The position numbers were made by a program, and so were the translations under genes. From Dyella choica (GTDB lineage Bacteria; Pseudomonadota; Gammaproteobacteria; Xanthomonadales; Rhodanobacteraceae), in NCBI RefSeq assembly GCF_003977665.1, contig NZ_RYYV01000004.1, forward strand, positions 186,001 through 250,000: a stretch of 64,000 bases of DNA, written 5' to 3'. Positions 8,007-18,197 of the stretch are shown here, piece by piece. The first letter of the stretch is position 1. Every line of letters starts with the position of its first letter. Under the pieces are notes generated by a model. That model was not told where the DNA came from and did not search any database. It saw nothing but the letters and a program-made list of their open reading frames with translations.

Positions 8007-8651
8007 TTAATATAAATATGCATTTTTTCTTACCCACAACAAAAGATCACTATCATAATTTTTAACATTATCCTCCAAAACTTTCTCAACCCTCTCCAAA
8101 CATGACGATTCCGCCAAAATTAAGCCTATTAGAGCCGATCTTTTACACGCCAAATTATCAATTCGCAGACAATAATCCATAACATCAATTATCGCCTCAT
8201 CTATCTCATGACATCGCCTATCAAACACTAAAATCAAAGGAAATATAGCCCACCACCTCAAACAAATGGATTCATATGTGGAACCAACTTCAACAAGCCC
8301 ACCCTTACACTTTGAGCTAAAAAGCCCAGAAAATACGTTCTTCATTGCCTCAATGGTGCCAACTTCCTCTCTTACATCCTCATAGGTCGCATAGCTAAAT
8401 GTCGACCACCAACATATAGCTGGATCAAGCAAATATTGAAGGCCGCGCGATACTGAATGTTCCGAGAATCTAGACGACACTAGATCAATTTCGGCAAAAA
8501 TTTTTTTTGCATAGACCACATGATTTAGATCACTCAAAAGGATGTCATTTCCTTTTCCATCCCCCTCAAGGCCCTCTTCATCAAATAAGCCCTCAAATAC
8601 GAAGTAAACAAATTCATCGTAACTCATGGTCTTCATCACAAGCCTCGTCAT
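8007..8651 (-). CDS. Putative Rhs immunity protein, 214 aa
   Basis: The start at 8651 overlaps the Rhs stop (TGA at 8648-8650) in an ATGA arrangement, so it is translationally coupled to the toxin gene. The DNA is strikingly AT-rich compared with its surroundings, as usual for horizontally shuffled tip/immunity pairs. The protein is acidic, with mixed helices, aromatic patches (CWWSTFSYATYEDV, LRWWAIFPLILVF) and no signal peptide. I recognise no family. Position and coupling support neutralisation of the Rhs tip in the cytoplasm; the mechanism is unknown. Confidence 0.7.
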   Translation of the reverse strand: MTRLVMKTMSYDEFVYFVFEGLFDEEGLEGDGKGNDILLSDLNHVVYAKKIFAEIDLVSSRFSEHSVSRGLQYLLDPAICWWSTFSYATYEDVREEVGTIEAMKNVFSGLFSSKCKGGLVEVGSTYESICLRWWAIFPLILVFDRRCHEIDEAIIDVMDYCLRIDNLACKRSALIGLILAESSCLERVEKVLEDNVKNYDSDLLLWVRKNAYLY

Positions 8652-11600
8652 TTACAATTGCACCAACGCTTAACTGCATTTTGTGCATTCGCTATTTGAT
8701 TATTTATATCATTATACAGTTGAGGGTCATGTGCCGCATCCACTCCTTGGTACCATTTATCAGTAAAAGCTTGTCGTGCGGCCTTACACCTCAAAGCTTT
8801 GCTTAGCTCCCACTTTGCACGTTCGCACGGGTCATTCAATCCGTTGGGCGCTTTTTCGTTACAGATACGTTTATATTCTCGATAGTTAGCTCTGTATTCA
8901 ATGGAATCAATTGCACCATCGATTGCAGCCCCTATCAATGTACCGATAAAAGTACCAGCTGCAGCCGCATCTCCGAGCGGGTCTTCAGGCCCTCCCCCCA
9001 TAGCATCAACGGCGGCTGCGCGAGCAATTGCGTTCGCAAGCGCACTACCTGCTGCAGGCGCAAGAAGCAAACCCGATGGATCGTTATAACTTATCGGGTT
9101 TCCACCCACATAGGCATAGAAACTCAGCTGCCCACCTGCAAACGCAGTTGGATCTTCCCCGATAAATCCACCCATGACAGGGCTGTAATAACGCGCCCGG
9201 TAGTAGTAAAGCCCCGATGCGTCAGTTTCACGTCCTGAATACTGGTATGGATTTGTAAACCCCGTCGTCGTATCAGACAGTACGGCATTTCCGTATGGGT
9301 CATAGCTGTATTGCTCTCTGATCGCTCCCGTTGGATCGGTCAAGGCAATAGTGCTGTTCAACAAGTCCGTCAGGTAATATGCACGCCCCGTCACGTCGTT
9401 CCGAGCAAAACGCTCATCAGCAGCCAGGCCCGCCAAGATTGGGTTGATAGTGTTGCCTTGTGTTTCTTGCACGATGTTACTGCCATCGTATAGGAACTGT
9501 GTCGCGACACCCTGCACACTCTTGCTAATACGCCGCCCCATGGCATCGTAACTAAAACTCAACTGGACGGTGCCATTCTGACTTACCTGTGCCAGCTGGT
9601 TACGCGCGTCCCACGTGTATGTATTAGTGCCATCAAAAACCAGGTTGCCATTGGCGTCATAGCGCAACGCCGCACCATTAAAGCTGGTCTCTCGATCATT
9701 GAGGTCGAATGTCGCCGGCTGCGCGGTCGATCTCGGCATTGTGTCCGTAGCAAAGCTGCCTCCCTTACTAGCGATTCGTCCGTCAGTATCATAGGCATAG
9801 GTCAGGTTTCCCAACGTGCTGCCGTTGCGTTGGGTATAGCCAAGTCCAGTCACCTCGCTGGCAGCGTCATAGCCATAGTTCACTACGATGCCATTGGGTA
9901 GCGTCACTGTGGCGCGCCTGTGATCAGCATCGTAAACCAACTGCACCGTTTCACCACCTTGGGTGATGCCAGTCACATGGTTAGCGTTGTCATAAGTATA
10001 GTTAACCGTGGCTTGCGATGCGGGCGTCATACTAGTGCGCCGACCTGCCGCATCATATATGTAACTAACGCCCGCCCCCGGTGTAGCCGCGGTTGTCACG
10101 CGATCTAGGCCGTCATAGCTCCAATTCAGTGTGCCCGAAACCGAATCAACCAAACTGATCAGGCGATTGCCGGCATCATAAGCGGCCTGGATGCCGGAAC
10201 CGTCGGAATAAGACACCAGGCTTTTTCGATTGAGCGCGTCGAAACTAACATCGGTGACCTGCCCCTTTCGGTCGATATGGCTGAGCACGTTGCTCATACC
10301 ATCATACGTCCACGATTCGCTCTGATTCATTGCATCGCTATGAGTGATCATGCGATCACGAGTATCGTAGGCGTAGTTAATGGCCCCTGTATTTGGCAAG
10401 ATCACTTTCAGTAGATTGCCATTTTCGTCATAACTCAACGTGATGGTTTGGTTGAGTCCATTCGTAGCTGAGACGATATGGTCATTGGTGTCGTATTGGG
10501 TCAACGTGACATTACCAAGCGGATCGCGCGTAGCGATGCGCCTGCCCAACGTATCTACCACGTAGTTGACAGTTCGATTCAGAGGATCTGTGACACTTTG
10601 CAGATCGTAACCCTGATAAGCAAACTGCGTCGTGTTACCCAACGCGTCTTGCAACGCGGTTGGCTGTCCAGCACTGTTGTACTGGATCGTGGTCTTATTG
10701 CCCAACGCGTCAATGATCTGAGTCAGACAACCATTGGTGTAGCTGAAGCTAGTAGTGTGACCAAGTGGATCTGTCACAGAGGCTAGCTGATTATAGTCGC
10801 TAATATAGGTAAAGCTGGTGGTGACCGCGTTAGAAGTGCCGGACAACCGCGTAGCGCTCAACAAATTGCCCACCTCATCATAGGTGTAGGAAGTGGTTCG
10901 ACCCAGGGCATCAGTTTGTGAATCGACAATTCCTGAAGGTTCACGGACATAAGTCGTGGTTTGTGCCAATGGCGTACCATAGGCGCGGGTATCGCTGCTC
11001 GGATAGCCACTTACCGAATCGAAGGCCACTTGTTCCTTATTTCCATTCGGATCGGTTACGGTGGTTGCTGTGACGCTATTATTACTGTCCGTGGCGTAGG
11101 TAAACTGATAGGACGAATTATCCGCATACATCTGTTTAATCACGCGGTTACTGGCATCGTATTGGTTAGTTACCGTCACGTTGCCACGCCTGTCCTGCAT
11201 CGTTAAGAGATGGTGACTAGAGTCGTAAGTGTACTGTTCGGCAGTCTGATCAGGATAAATAACCTTGGCCAAAGTACCTGCACTATCGTAGCTGTAACTG
11301 ATTGCGCGACCGCTGTTGTCTATTGCACCGACGATCCGGTTACTACTGTCGTAATTTAGCGTAATGCTACGACCACTTGGCGACACCATCTGATCTAACA
11401 GTCCACCGTTATAGTTAAATAGAGTCTGGTTGCCGAAGCGGTCTTGAATCCACTCGAGGGAATTAGGTGCGTGCCGGGCAAACGCATATTGCGTCCCGTC
11501 CTTCTTTGTTAGGAGCCAATGCGCTCCTATGGGCGTGTTATCAAACAAGAACTGAAGCGTGGCGCCATAAAAAGCAGAATCAGTACCGCTATGCAACCAC

Positions 11601-13939
11601 ATTGTTCCCGCAGGGAATGGCCAAGTCGCGGAACCACTGACTAAATTGAAAACGACTCCTTCCCCGCAACTCATGACTAATGTCATGCTGTTCCAGTTGC
11701 CCGTACCGTTGTAAAGGTACATTCCAGCATTAGTGTTACCCCCGATACCGAAGGCGTGTGCATTGCTATCAGCGGAGTCATAACCGCGGGTTAATGCCAG
11801 CGGTAGCACATCATCTATGGCCAAATCGCTCCACTGGTGAGTAAAAATGCCCGTCTGCAGATCGATAGGATCTGCCGCAGTCACATTGCCGCACTTGTTA
11901 GCAGTAGGCCCATTGGAAGTGTTGATCGATGCACCGGCCCCCAAGGCCATCGTAAAGCCCACCCCAGGATCAGGGGCCAGATGCTTGCTATCGGCGGTGA
12001 CGTGACCGGCACCGTACATCTGCCAGCCCGTGTCCGCGTTGTAGGCCCAGAAGTCACCGGCCGTATTCGGCTTGGCGTGGCCGTAATTGGGATACACCAC
12101 GCGAATGCCCTTGGCCGCCTCCGGCGTCAGCCCTTGCACCACCGCGTCGCCCGGCTGGATGGTGAAGTACATCGGGAAGTTGTCGGGCAGCGGAAACGGC
12201 GCGTGATCGACCGGCGTGGGGACCAAGGCGATATGCGTCAGCACATGGCCATCGTGGTCTTTGAACACGGCACCGGCCGGGATGTGCAACGCCAGTCCCG
12301 GCATGTCCGGATGGGTGAGCACCACTTCACGCGTCGTCGGGGTCGGCAAGGCGATCTCGTCGCGCGGCAGGATGCGTGGCAGGTACATCACGAACGGCAT
12401 GTGGCTGATGGCTTTCGCCTTGACAGTCGCGCCCACCACAAAGCGGCCGTACGTCACGTCGCCATGACTGGCCGAGCCGCCGTCCACGAACATGTCTTGA
12501 TGCCCGGCAGCAAGGTCTTTCAACACGAACACGCCTTGCGCGTCCGTCTTGACCTGCTGGCCGCCGATGCTGATCGCCACGTTGGCCACCGGCGTTTCGT
12601 CGATTTGACGCACCTGGCCGATCAGCGCTGCCGTGTCTTTGGGTAGCGCGGCCTCCAGCACGTGCGTGTCGGGCAGGTGTTGGTAGGTGGTGTACAGGCG
12701 CCAATGGGCGCCCGTGGCATCCGGAGCATTGTTCTTGCCGGGATAGAACGCGCCATCACGAACCATGCCCTGGGCGCGGCACAGTTGATCGCCTGCACAA
12801 TCGGCCTGACCACCGCCCGCCATCACGTACAGTGGCGGCTGAGCGGGTGCCGAAGCAGCTTCCGTGGTCGACACTGGACGCGTGCCCGGCCCTGCCAGTA
12901 CCACGCCGCTCTCGTCATGGCTGGCCGTGGTAAAGCCCACCGCGGTGTACGGCACCGCCGCACCCGCTGCGGTGTGCAAGCCTTTTACGAACAGCGTGTA
13001 ACGCGAACCCGGGTAGAGATCATCCGGCAGCTGCACGAAGGCCAGGCGACCGCCTTCGGCGCCCACGACTTTGGCCGCCACCGTGCCTTCGGGGCCCAGC
13101 AAGGTCACCGCGCGGTCGTTGAGTTGGCGCAGGTCGACGGGCGCGGCAAAGCGAACCACCAGCGGGCCATGAATTGAGGCGGACGAGTTGTCCTTGCCAG
13201 GCAAGGTTGCTGCGATGAGCGGCACCGGCCTGACGGATGAAGCCACAACATCATTCAAGCGAGATCGGATGGGATCGTATTGCCATGCTTCGTGCCGCGA
13301 CAGGCCGTGTTTATCCACGCCGCCCTCCATCACGACCGTGCCGTCACCTTGGAGGATGGCATTCGCCTCCATCCGCGGCGACAAGCTTTCGCTGAGCACG
13401 GTGGATTGGTGTGTTTGCGGTTGCCACACGACGGCGCTGGTCGCAGGGGTGCCATCCGCAGACCACCCCCCGGTCATCAATACGCGGCCATCCGTCAGCA
13501 CGGTCAGCGTATGGCCGGCACGGGCTGGTAAGCCCAAGGAACCCGTGCGCGCGAAATGGTGCGTGGAGGGATTTAACCATTCGCCATGGTCGAGTACGCG
13601 GCCTTGGGCGTCGATACCGCCCCAGAGCAGCACTTCACCGCCCGGCATGACGGTCACCGAGGCAAACCGACGCACTTCCGGCAGCAAAACCGCTTGGCGC
13701 TGATTCCTGTCGATCAAATAGGCCAGGCTTTGTGCGCCATGAACTTCCAGGACGCGACCATCCGGCAACAAAGTACGACTGACTTCAGCGGACATCGGCA
13801 ACGCATATCTATGCCCGACACTGCTGATGTATTCAGGTGTAGCAGGTGGTGGCAGCACCAAGCCCATTGCGCTGAGTGCCACCAGGACGACCAAACTTGC
13901 CGCCGTTGCCCCATTCCTATTTGTCCGCATCGCTTTCAT
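8648..13939 (-). CDS. Rhs/YD-repeat protein with N-terminal kelch domain and C-terminal toxin tip, 1763 aa
   Basis: Residues about 10-30 are hydrophobic (a signal or anchor). Four kelch-like blades follow (LPDGRVLEVHG, MPGGEVLLWGG, LTDGRVLMTGGW, QGDGTVVMEGG), then Ig-like and regulatory beta domains. A DUF6531-like entry (DPIDLQTGIFTHQWSDL) leads into a long series of YD repeats from about residue 880 to 1550. The core ends with YYYRARYYSP, FIGEDP and NDPSGL. After this the last 130 or so residues change in composition: an Ala/Gly linker, then a Cys-containing, charged, AT-rich tip ending RWCNCK. I do not recognise the tip as a named toxin. The overlapping downstream gene is its likely immunity. 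The role is inferred as contact or secretion-dependent competition; no VgrG or T6SS gene is nearby. Confidence 0.85.
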   Translation of the reverse strand: MKAMRTNRNGATAASLVVLVALSAMGLVLPPPATPEYISSVGHRYALPMSAEVSRTLLPDGRVLEVHGAQSLAYLIDRNQRQAVLLPEVRRFASVTVMPGGEVLLWGGIDAQGRVLDHGEWLNPSTHHFARTGSLGLPARAGHTLTVLTDGRVLMTGGWSADGTPATSAVVWQPQTHQSTVLSESLSPRMEANAILQGDGTVVMEGGVDKHGLSRHEAWQYDPIRSRLNDVVASSVRPVPLIAATLPGKDNSSASIHGPLVVRFAAPVDLRQLNDRAVTLLGPEGTVAAKVVGAEGGRLAFVQLPDDLYPGSRYTLFVKGLHTAAGAAVPYTAVGFTTASHDESGVVLAGPGTRPVSTTEAASAPAQPPLYVMAGGGQADCAGDQLCRAQGMVRDGAFYPGKNNAPDATGAHWRLYTTYQHLPDTHVLEAALPKDTAALIGQVRQIDETPVANVAISIGGQQVKTDAQGVFVLKDLAAGHQDMFVDGGSASHGDVTYGRFVVGATVKAKAISHMPFVMYLPRILPRDEIALPTPTTREVVLTHPDMPGLALHIPAGAVFKDHDGHVLTHIALVPTPVDHAPFPLPDNFPMYFTIQPGDAVVQGLTPEAAKGIRVVYPNYGHAKPNTAGDFWAYNADTGWQMYGAGHVTADSKHLAPDPGVGFTMALGAGASINTSNGPTANKCGNVTAADPIDLQTGIFTHQWSDLAIDDVLPLALTRGYDSADSNAHAFGIGGNTNAGMYLYNGTGNWNSMTLVMSCGEGVVFNLVSGSATWPFPAGTMWLHSGTDSAFYGATLQFLFDNTPIGAHWLLTKKDGTQYAFARHAPNSLEWIQDRFGNQTLFNYNGGLLDQMVSPSGRSITLNYDSSNRIVGAIDNSGRAISYSYDSAGTLAKVIYPDQTAEQYTYDSSHHLLTMQDRRGNVTVTNQYDASNRVIKQMYADNSSYQFTYATDSNNSVTATTVTDPNGNKEQVAFDSVSGYPSSDTRAYGTPLAQTTTYVREPSGIVDSQTDALGRTTSYTYDEVGNLLSATRLSGTSNAVTTSFTYISDYNQLASVTDPLGHTTSFSYTNGCLTQIIDALGNKTTIQYNSAGQPTALQDALGNTTQFAYQGYDLQSVTDPLNRTVNYVVDTLGRRIATRDPLGNVTLTQYDTNDHIVSATNGLNQTITLSYDENGNLLKVILPNTGAINYAYDTRDRMITHSDAMNQSESWTYDGMSNVLSHIDRKGQVTDVSFDALNRKSLVSYSDGSGIQAAYDAGNRLISLVDSVSGTLNWSYDGLDRVTTAATPGAGVSYIYDAAGRRTSMTPASQATVNYTYDNANHVTGITQGGETVQLVYDADHRRATVTLPNGIVVNYGYDAASEVTGLGYTQRNGSTLGNLTYAYDTDGRIASKGGSFATDTMPRSTAQPATFDLNDRETSFNGAALRYDANGNLVFDGTNTYTWDARNQLAQVSQNGTVQLSFSYDAMGRRISKSVQGVATQFLYDGSNIVQETQGNTINPILAGLAADERFARNDVTGRAYYLTDLLNSTIALTDPTGAIREQYSYDPYGNAVLSDTTTGFTNPYQYSGRETDASGLYYYRARYYSPVMGGFIGEDPTAFAGGQLSFYAYVGGNPISYNDPSGLLLAPAAGSALANAIARAAAVDAMGGGPEDPLGDAAAAGTFIGTLIGAAIDGAIDSIEYRANYREYKRICNEKAPNGLNDPCERAKWELSKALRCKAARQAFTDKWYQGVDAAHDPQLYNDINNQIANAQNAVKRWCNCK

Positions 13940-14005
13940 AGCCTGTTCCTGAGAGCACCGCTGCGCAGTCCATGTGGTTCAGCGCAACCACGGTCGTTCA
14001 ATTTG

Positions 14006-15990
14006 TTATTGCGGCGCCAAGGTCATTTGCGCGCTCGCCGGCATGCCTGAGGTGGAAATGACCGCCGTATACGTGCCGGTCGCCGGCAAGTTGGTCAGAC
14101 TGAGCGTGCCGTTGCCGGTGAACGATCCGCTCAGCAACGCGTTCGTCGTGAGGATCGTGCCACCCGGTTGATACACCGCAATCGCCACCGCTTGGCCCGA
14201 CGGGTTCGTAGTGCTTACGTTGGCTATGCTCAACGCCAAGTTGCTGCCGGCGTTGGCGGCGAAAGTCATACGCTCAACCTGGCCCAGGCCCAGCGTTACC
14301 GTCGCGGGTGTATTCAGGCTCAAGGAAGAACCGATCGTATCCGCCTGTAATGTGACATTGAAACTGGTCAACGCGCTGCCCGAATTCGGCGGCGACACTA
14401 CCAACGTATACGTGCCTTGCGCCAAATTCCACAGTGGGAGGCGGCAGGTTGATTGGGTAGTACTTTGCGCAGAGGTGTAGCACTGTCCACTGGCCACGGT
14501 AGTGCCGTTCGTGGCAGTTATGCTCACGGCTACCGGCCATGCCCAACTGCCATTAATGCTGATGTTGCTCAGCGTCAACTCCAGGTTGTCTCCTGCACTG
14601 GCCGCGAAGTTGATGTCTGCGTTCTGTCCTACCTGATAACCGCCGTATGTGTTCGCCTGTCCGTTCGGCGTGATAGCCTGCTGGACCAACGTCAACTGTG
14701 CCGCTCCTGCCTCACCGCCCGTACTGATGACTACCGTATAGGTGCCGGTCGCGGGCAGATTCGGCAAATTGAGCGCGGCATTGCCGGTAAACGCCACGGT
14801 TTGAAGTGAGTTGGTCGTGAGTATCGTGCCACCTGGCTGGTACACGGCGACAGTCACGGGCTGGCCTGAAGGGTTCGTGGTGCTTATGTTGGCGACATTC
14901 AATGCAAGATTGTCGCCAGCGTTAGCGGCAAAAGTTACGCGCTGAACCTGGCCCATGCCCAGCGTCAACGTTGCTGGCGTGTTCAAGCTCAGCTGCGCGC
15001 CGATTGAGTCTGCCTGCAACGTGGCATTGAAGCTGGTCAACGCGCTGCCTGAATTTGGCGGCGACACCACGATCGAATACGTGCCTTGCGCCAGGTTCCA
15101 CAGCGGGAAGCGACAGGTCGATTGGGTGGTACTCTCAGCTGGCGTATAGCACTGCCCACTGGCCACGTTGGTGCCGTTCGAGCCGAACACGTTCACACTC
15201 ACCGGCCACGCCCAGCTTCCGTTGATGCTGATGTTGCTTAGCGTCAGCTCCAGGTTGTCACCGGCATTGGCCGTGAAGTTTAAGCCTGCGTTCTGCCCCG
15301 CCTGATAACCGCTATACGTGCTTGCCTGCCCGTTCGTCGTAATGGTCTGTTGAGCTAGCGTCAACTGTGCTGCACCTGGCTCACCACCGGTGGTAATGAC
15401 CAACGTATAGGTGCCGCTTGCCGGCAGGTTTGTCAGGTTGAACGTGCCATTACCTGTGAACGCCTCGGTCTGCAACGCGTTGGTCGTGAGGATCGTGCCG
15501 CCCGGTTGGTACACCGCGATCGCCACCGGCTGACCCGACGGGTTAGTGGTACTTACATTGGCGACGCTCAACGCCAAATTGTCACCCGCGTTGGCGACGA
15601 AAGTCATACGCTCGACCTGGCCCAAACCCAGCGTCACCGTAGCAGGCGTATGCAAGGTCAGGGGCGGGCTGACCGTATCTGCCTGCAGCACGGCATTGAA
15701 GCTGGCTACCGAGCTACCCGAATTCGGGGGCGACACTACCAACGTGTACGTGCCTTGCACCAAGTTCCACAGGGGGAAGCGGCAGGTCGATTGGGCAGCA
15801 CTCTCCGCAGGGGTATAGCACTGCCCGCTAGCCACGCTGGTGCCATTCGGGGCAGTCACGCTCACACTCACCGGCCAAGCCCAACTGCCATTGATGCTGA
15901 TATTGCTCAGTGTCAGCTCCAGGTTATCGCCTGCGTTCGCTGCAAAGGTGATGGTGTCACTTTGACCCGCAGGGAGACCTCCTTGCAACA
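14006..15990. repeat. Tandem 669-bp coding repeats
   Basis: Equivalent points at 14547, 15216 and 15885 are exactly 669 bases apart. The period is a multiple of three, so the repeat keeps frame. Boundaries are approximate because each unit itself contains two related half-units. Confidence 0.85.
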
Positions 15991-17413
15991 CGGCCTGGCC
16001 ATTGGTAGGCAGCGCATTTCCAGGCCCCAGATGCAGTTGGACCGTACTTGTGACACCACTATCCGCACCGACAACGACTTGATACGTGCCCGCACTGGTG
16101 ACGGGCACAGCGATGATGCCCGAATTCGATACCGAGCCGCTGAGAACGCTCTGTTGAGCGGTGTTATAGATGTTGTAACTGACGCTTTTGCCAGCAGGAT
16201 TCGTGGAAGTGCTGTCAATGAAGATCGTTAGCGCCTGGTTGGCCGCGGCCTGAAATATCAATCGTTTGCTCTGGCCGGGCACGACAGTTGCCACGGTTGC
16301 CTCGGTATTGAGAACCAGTGGTGCGTTGCTTACCGCGTTCATGGTGAGCTGGGCGCCACCGCCCACCGGCTGGATAATCACAAGATAAGGTGTACCAGCT
16401 ACCAGGTAGGGTAGGTGTATCGATGGCGACGAGGATGAAATCGCGCCTTGCTGCACAAGGCTATTGCCAGGCGCGTAAACCATGTAATTGATGGAGCTTG
16501 CAGATGCACTGATACCGCTTGCCTGCAGGCTTACCCAGCCACTTGAGGGCGCAGTGAAAATCACCGCCCCAAATTGACTGGCAGTGGCGATGTTGAGATT
16601 GACGCCATTGCCATCGATAGCTGCGTAGCCACTGCCAGCCATGTTGAAAGCACTGAAAGTGCCGGGCAACACGGCTACAGGCAGTGGGCTGATGCCCGAG
16701 CCATAGGGAGTGCTTGCCTTGACATAACCGGTAGTGCCGCTATTTGGCACGACGTATTGCAATTGCGAATTCGAGGCTGCAGAAAGCGAGGGGATCGCGC
16801 TTCCGCCCATGTCCACAACCGTTATGCCACTCGCTACGGGTTGAAGGCGAGTTCCTGTCACCGTAACCGTGTTACCTACTGAAACAACAAGCGGACTAAC
16901 CTGCGTGATAGTCGGCGCGCTGGTGTCATCGACGACGAACGGCGTTGCCGTAGTGGCGGTTTGGCTTCCCGCTGAAATACTGATAGGCCCAGTCGAGGCA
17001 TTGCTCGGAACTGTGGCGATGAGTTGCGTAGCTGAAGCCGTAAGCACCGATGCCACAGCGCCGTTGAAACTCACCGTATCATTGGCTGCGTTGCTGTCGA
17101 ACCCCTGCCCTTGAATGGTGACCTGCGTCCCCGCCGCACCATGGGTCGGTGTGAAGGTGAAGGTGTCGAGCTGCCCAGCCGGGAGCGGCGCACCTATCTG
17201 GCTGACATGCCCTAATGCGTCGTAGCTATATTGAGCGCTAGTGCCATTGTTCGCGGTAACCGCGACGACACGACCCTGGGCGTCGTAGACGTAGCTCGTG
17301 GACTGCGCGTGAATTACGCCACACGCAAATAACAATAAGCTGCAGAGCAGCCCTACGAGACTTTGAGGAAAAGCCCGGCCGACGGCACATCCGCCGTTTT
17401 CTTGCAATTCCAT
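14006..17413 (-). CDS. Secreted beta-repeat protein with YD repeat, IPT/TIG domain and three 223-aa repeats, 1135 aa
   Basis: A signal peptide (SLVGLLCSLLLFACGVIHAQ) is followed at once by a YD-repeat fragment (YVYDAQGRVVAVT, QYSYDALGHV). An IPT/TIG domain comes next (GAAGTQVTIQGQGFDS), then pre-peptidase-like beta domains. The C-terminal two thirds contain a 669-bp (223-residue) unit repeated three times without length change. Each unit has two related halves, one with NLELTLSNISINGSWAWP and a Cys pair, one with LGLGQVERMTF. The protein is predicted to be exported. It lies 66 bases upstream of the Rhs start on the same strand, so the two may be co-expressed, perhaps as surface or adhesion partners (inferred). 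Confidence 0.75.
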   Translation of the reverse strand: MELQENGGCAVGRAFPQSLVGLLCSLLLFACGVIHAQSTSYVYDAQGRVVAVTANNGTSAQYSYDALGHVSQIGAPLPAGQLDTFTFTPTHGAAGTQVTIQGQGFDSNAANDTVSFNGAVASVLTASATQLIATVPSNASTGPISISAGSQTATTATPFVVDDTSAPTITQVSPLVVSVGNTVTVTGTRLQPVASGITVVDMGGSAIPSLSAASNSQLQYVVPNSGTTGYVKASTPYGSGISPLPVAVLPGTFSAFNMAGSGYAAIDGNGVNLNIATASQFGAVIFTAPSSGWVSLQASGISASASSINYMVYAPGNSLVQQGAISSSSPSIHLPYLVAGTPYLVIIQPVGGGAQLTMNAVSNAPLVLNTEATVATVVPGQSKRLIFQAAANQALTIFIDSTSTNPAGKSVSYNIYNTAQQSVLSGSVSNSGIIAVPVTSAGTYQVVVGADSGVTSTVQLHLGPGNALPTNGQAVLQGGLPAGQSDTITFAANAGDNLELTLSNISINGSWAWPVSVSVTAPNGTSVASGQCYTPAESAAQSTCRFPLWNLVQGTYTLVVSPPNSGSSVASFNAVLQADTVSPPLTLHTPATVTLGLGQVERMTFVANAGDNLALSVANVSTTNPSGQPVAIAVYQPGGTILTTNALQTEAFTGNGTFNLTNLPASGTYTLVITTGGEPGAAQLTLAQQTITTNGQASTYSGYQAGQNAGLNFTANAGDNLELTLSNISINGSWAWPVSVNVFGSNGTNVASGQCYTPAESTTQSTCRFPLWNLAQGTYSIVVSPPNSGSALTSFNATLQADSIGAQLSLNTPATLTLGMGQVQRVTFAANAGDNLALNVANISTTNPSGQPVTVAVYQPGGTILTTNSLQTVAFTGNAALNLPNLPATGTYTVVISTGGEAGAAQLTLVQQAITPNGQANTYGGYQVGQNADINFAASAGDNLELTLSNISINGSWAWPVAVSITATNGTTVASGQCYTSAQSTTQSTCRLPLWNLAQGTYTLVVSPPNSGSALTSFNVTLQADTIGSSLSLNTPATVTLGLGQVERMTFAANAGSNLALSIANVSTTNPSGQAVAIAVYQPGGTILTTNALLSGSFTGNGTLSLTNLPATGTYTAVISTSGMPASAQMTLAPQ

Positions 17414-17679
17414 ACACCCACCATCCCTACGTGCCGTTCCGTCGGAAACGACTGGCCTGATTTAAACGTGTAAACCCTTGATTTCAAACACTCACCCATC
17501 ATGTTAATGAAAGGTGAAGAAACAACATCATGTGATCGACTACGTAAAATTTATGTGAAAACCCTCGCGGTAGCCATCCTCGGCTCTCATGAGCTCTAAT
17601 GCACGGCGCCAGGCGCAAGCATGAAAACAAGTAAACACGCCCGACGTCCACGAGAGCATCATTTTTTATCAGGGAACCC

Positions 17680-18171
17680 ATGAGTCGAACAGGATTGTAT
17701 GTATGCGCACTGGCGGTGGCATTGGTAGGCTGCAATCACCCTGCCTCTGAGGGCAGCACTGCGAATACTCCTTCAGCCAGCCCCCCAAAACCTGCCGCAA
17801 AAGCGGACGAAAGCACCTGGGGCAACTACCTTTCCGAACAAGGCCGATTGCACGGCAAAGATGTAAGTGTGCGGCCGTATATTTACGTCATTCCGGGCGG
17901 TGACAACGTAGCAGCGAATGATCGACGGCAAAATGAAACCGATTCGATCGTGCATGGCATTGGGCCCATCCTGAAGCCAGGCGGCATGTTGATACTTGGT
18001 GGCGCGGATTCGAAACAGACCACCCTGTTCGTTACGAATCTTGGCAAACAGCTCAAAGCCGATGCCATGAAGGGCATCGTCGTGATGGTCGTGAATGATA
18101 TTTCCGAACAAACCGTCGACGCCACTGCACTTAAGCCCAGCGGCGCAGCCTTGCGTTTTGTCGCCATGTAG
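17680..18171 (+). CDS. Small lipoprotein, 163 aa
   Basis: The N-terminus LAVALVGC is a lipobox with the lipidated Cys at residue 18, so the mature protein should be membrane-anchored. A Pro/Ala/Ser-rich linker is followed by a small domain (PYIYVIPGGDN, LKPGGMLILGGADS, GIVVMVVNDIS) that looks like an alpha/beta fold. I recognise no family. It ends 26 bases before the di-heme peroxidase gene on the same strand, so the two may be co-transcribed. The 17414-17679 region upstream is shared with the divergent repeat-protein gene. Confidence 0.65.
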   Translation: MSRTGLYVCALAVALVGCNHPASEGSTANTPSASPPKPAAKADESTWGNYLSEQGRLHGKDVSVRPYIYVIPGGDNVAANDRRQNETDSIVHGIGPILKPGGMLILGGADSKQTTLFVTNLGKQLKADAMKGIVVMVVNDISEQTVDATALKPSGAALRFVAM

Positions 18172-18197
18172 TTCGACAAGCCGGTTAGGACACGCCT

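Noticed and set aside
11837-12646. 269-aa open frame on the plus strand
   Set aside because: Antisense to the Rhs gene; His/Arg/Gly-rich shadow composition.
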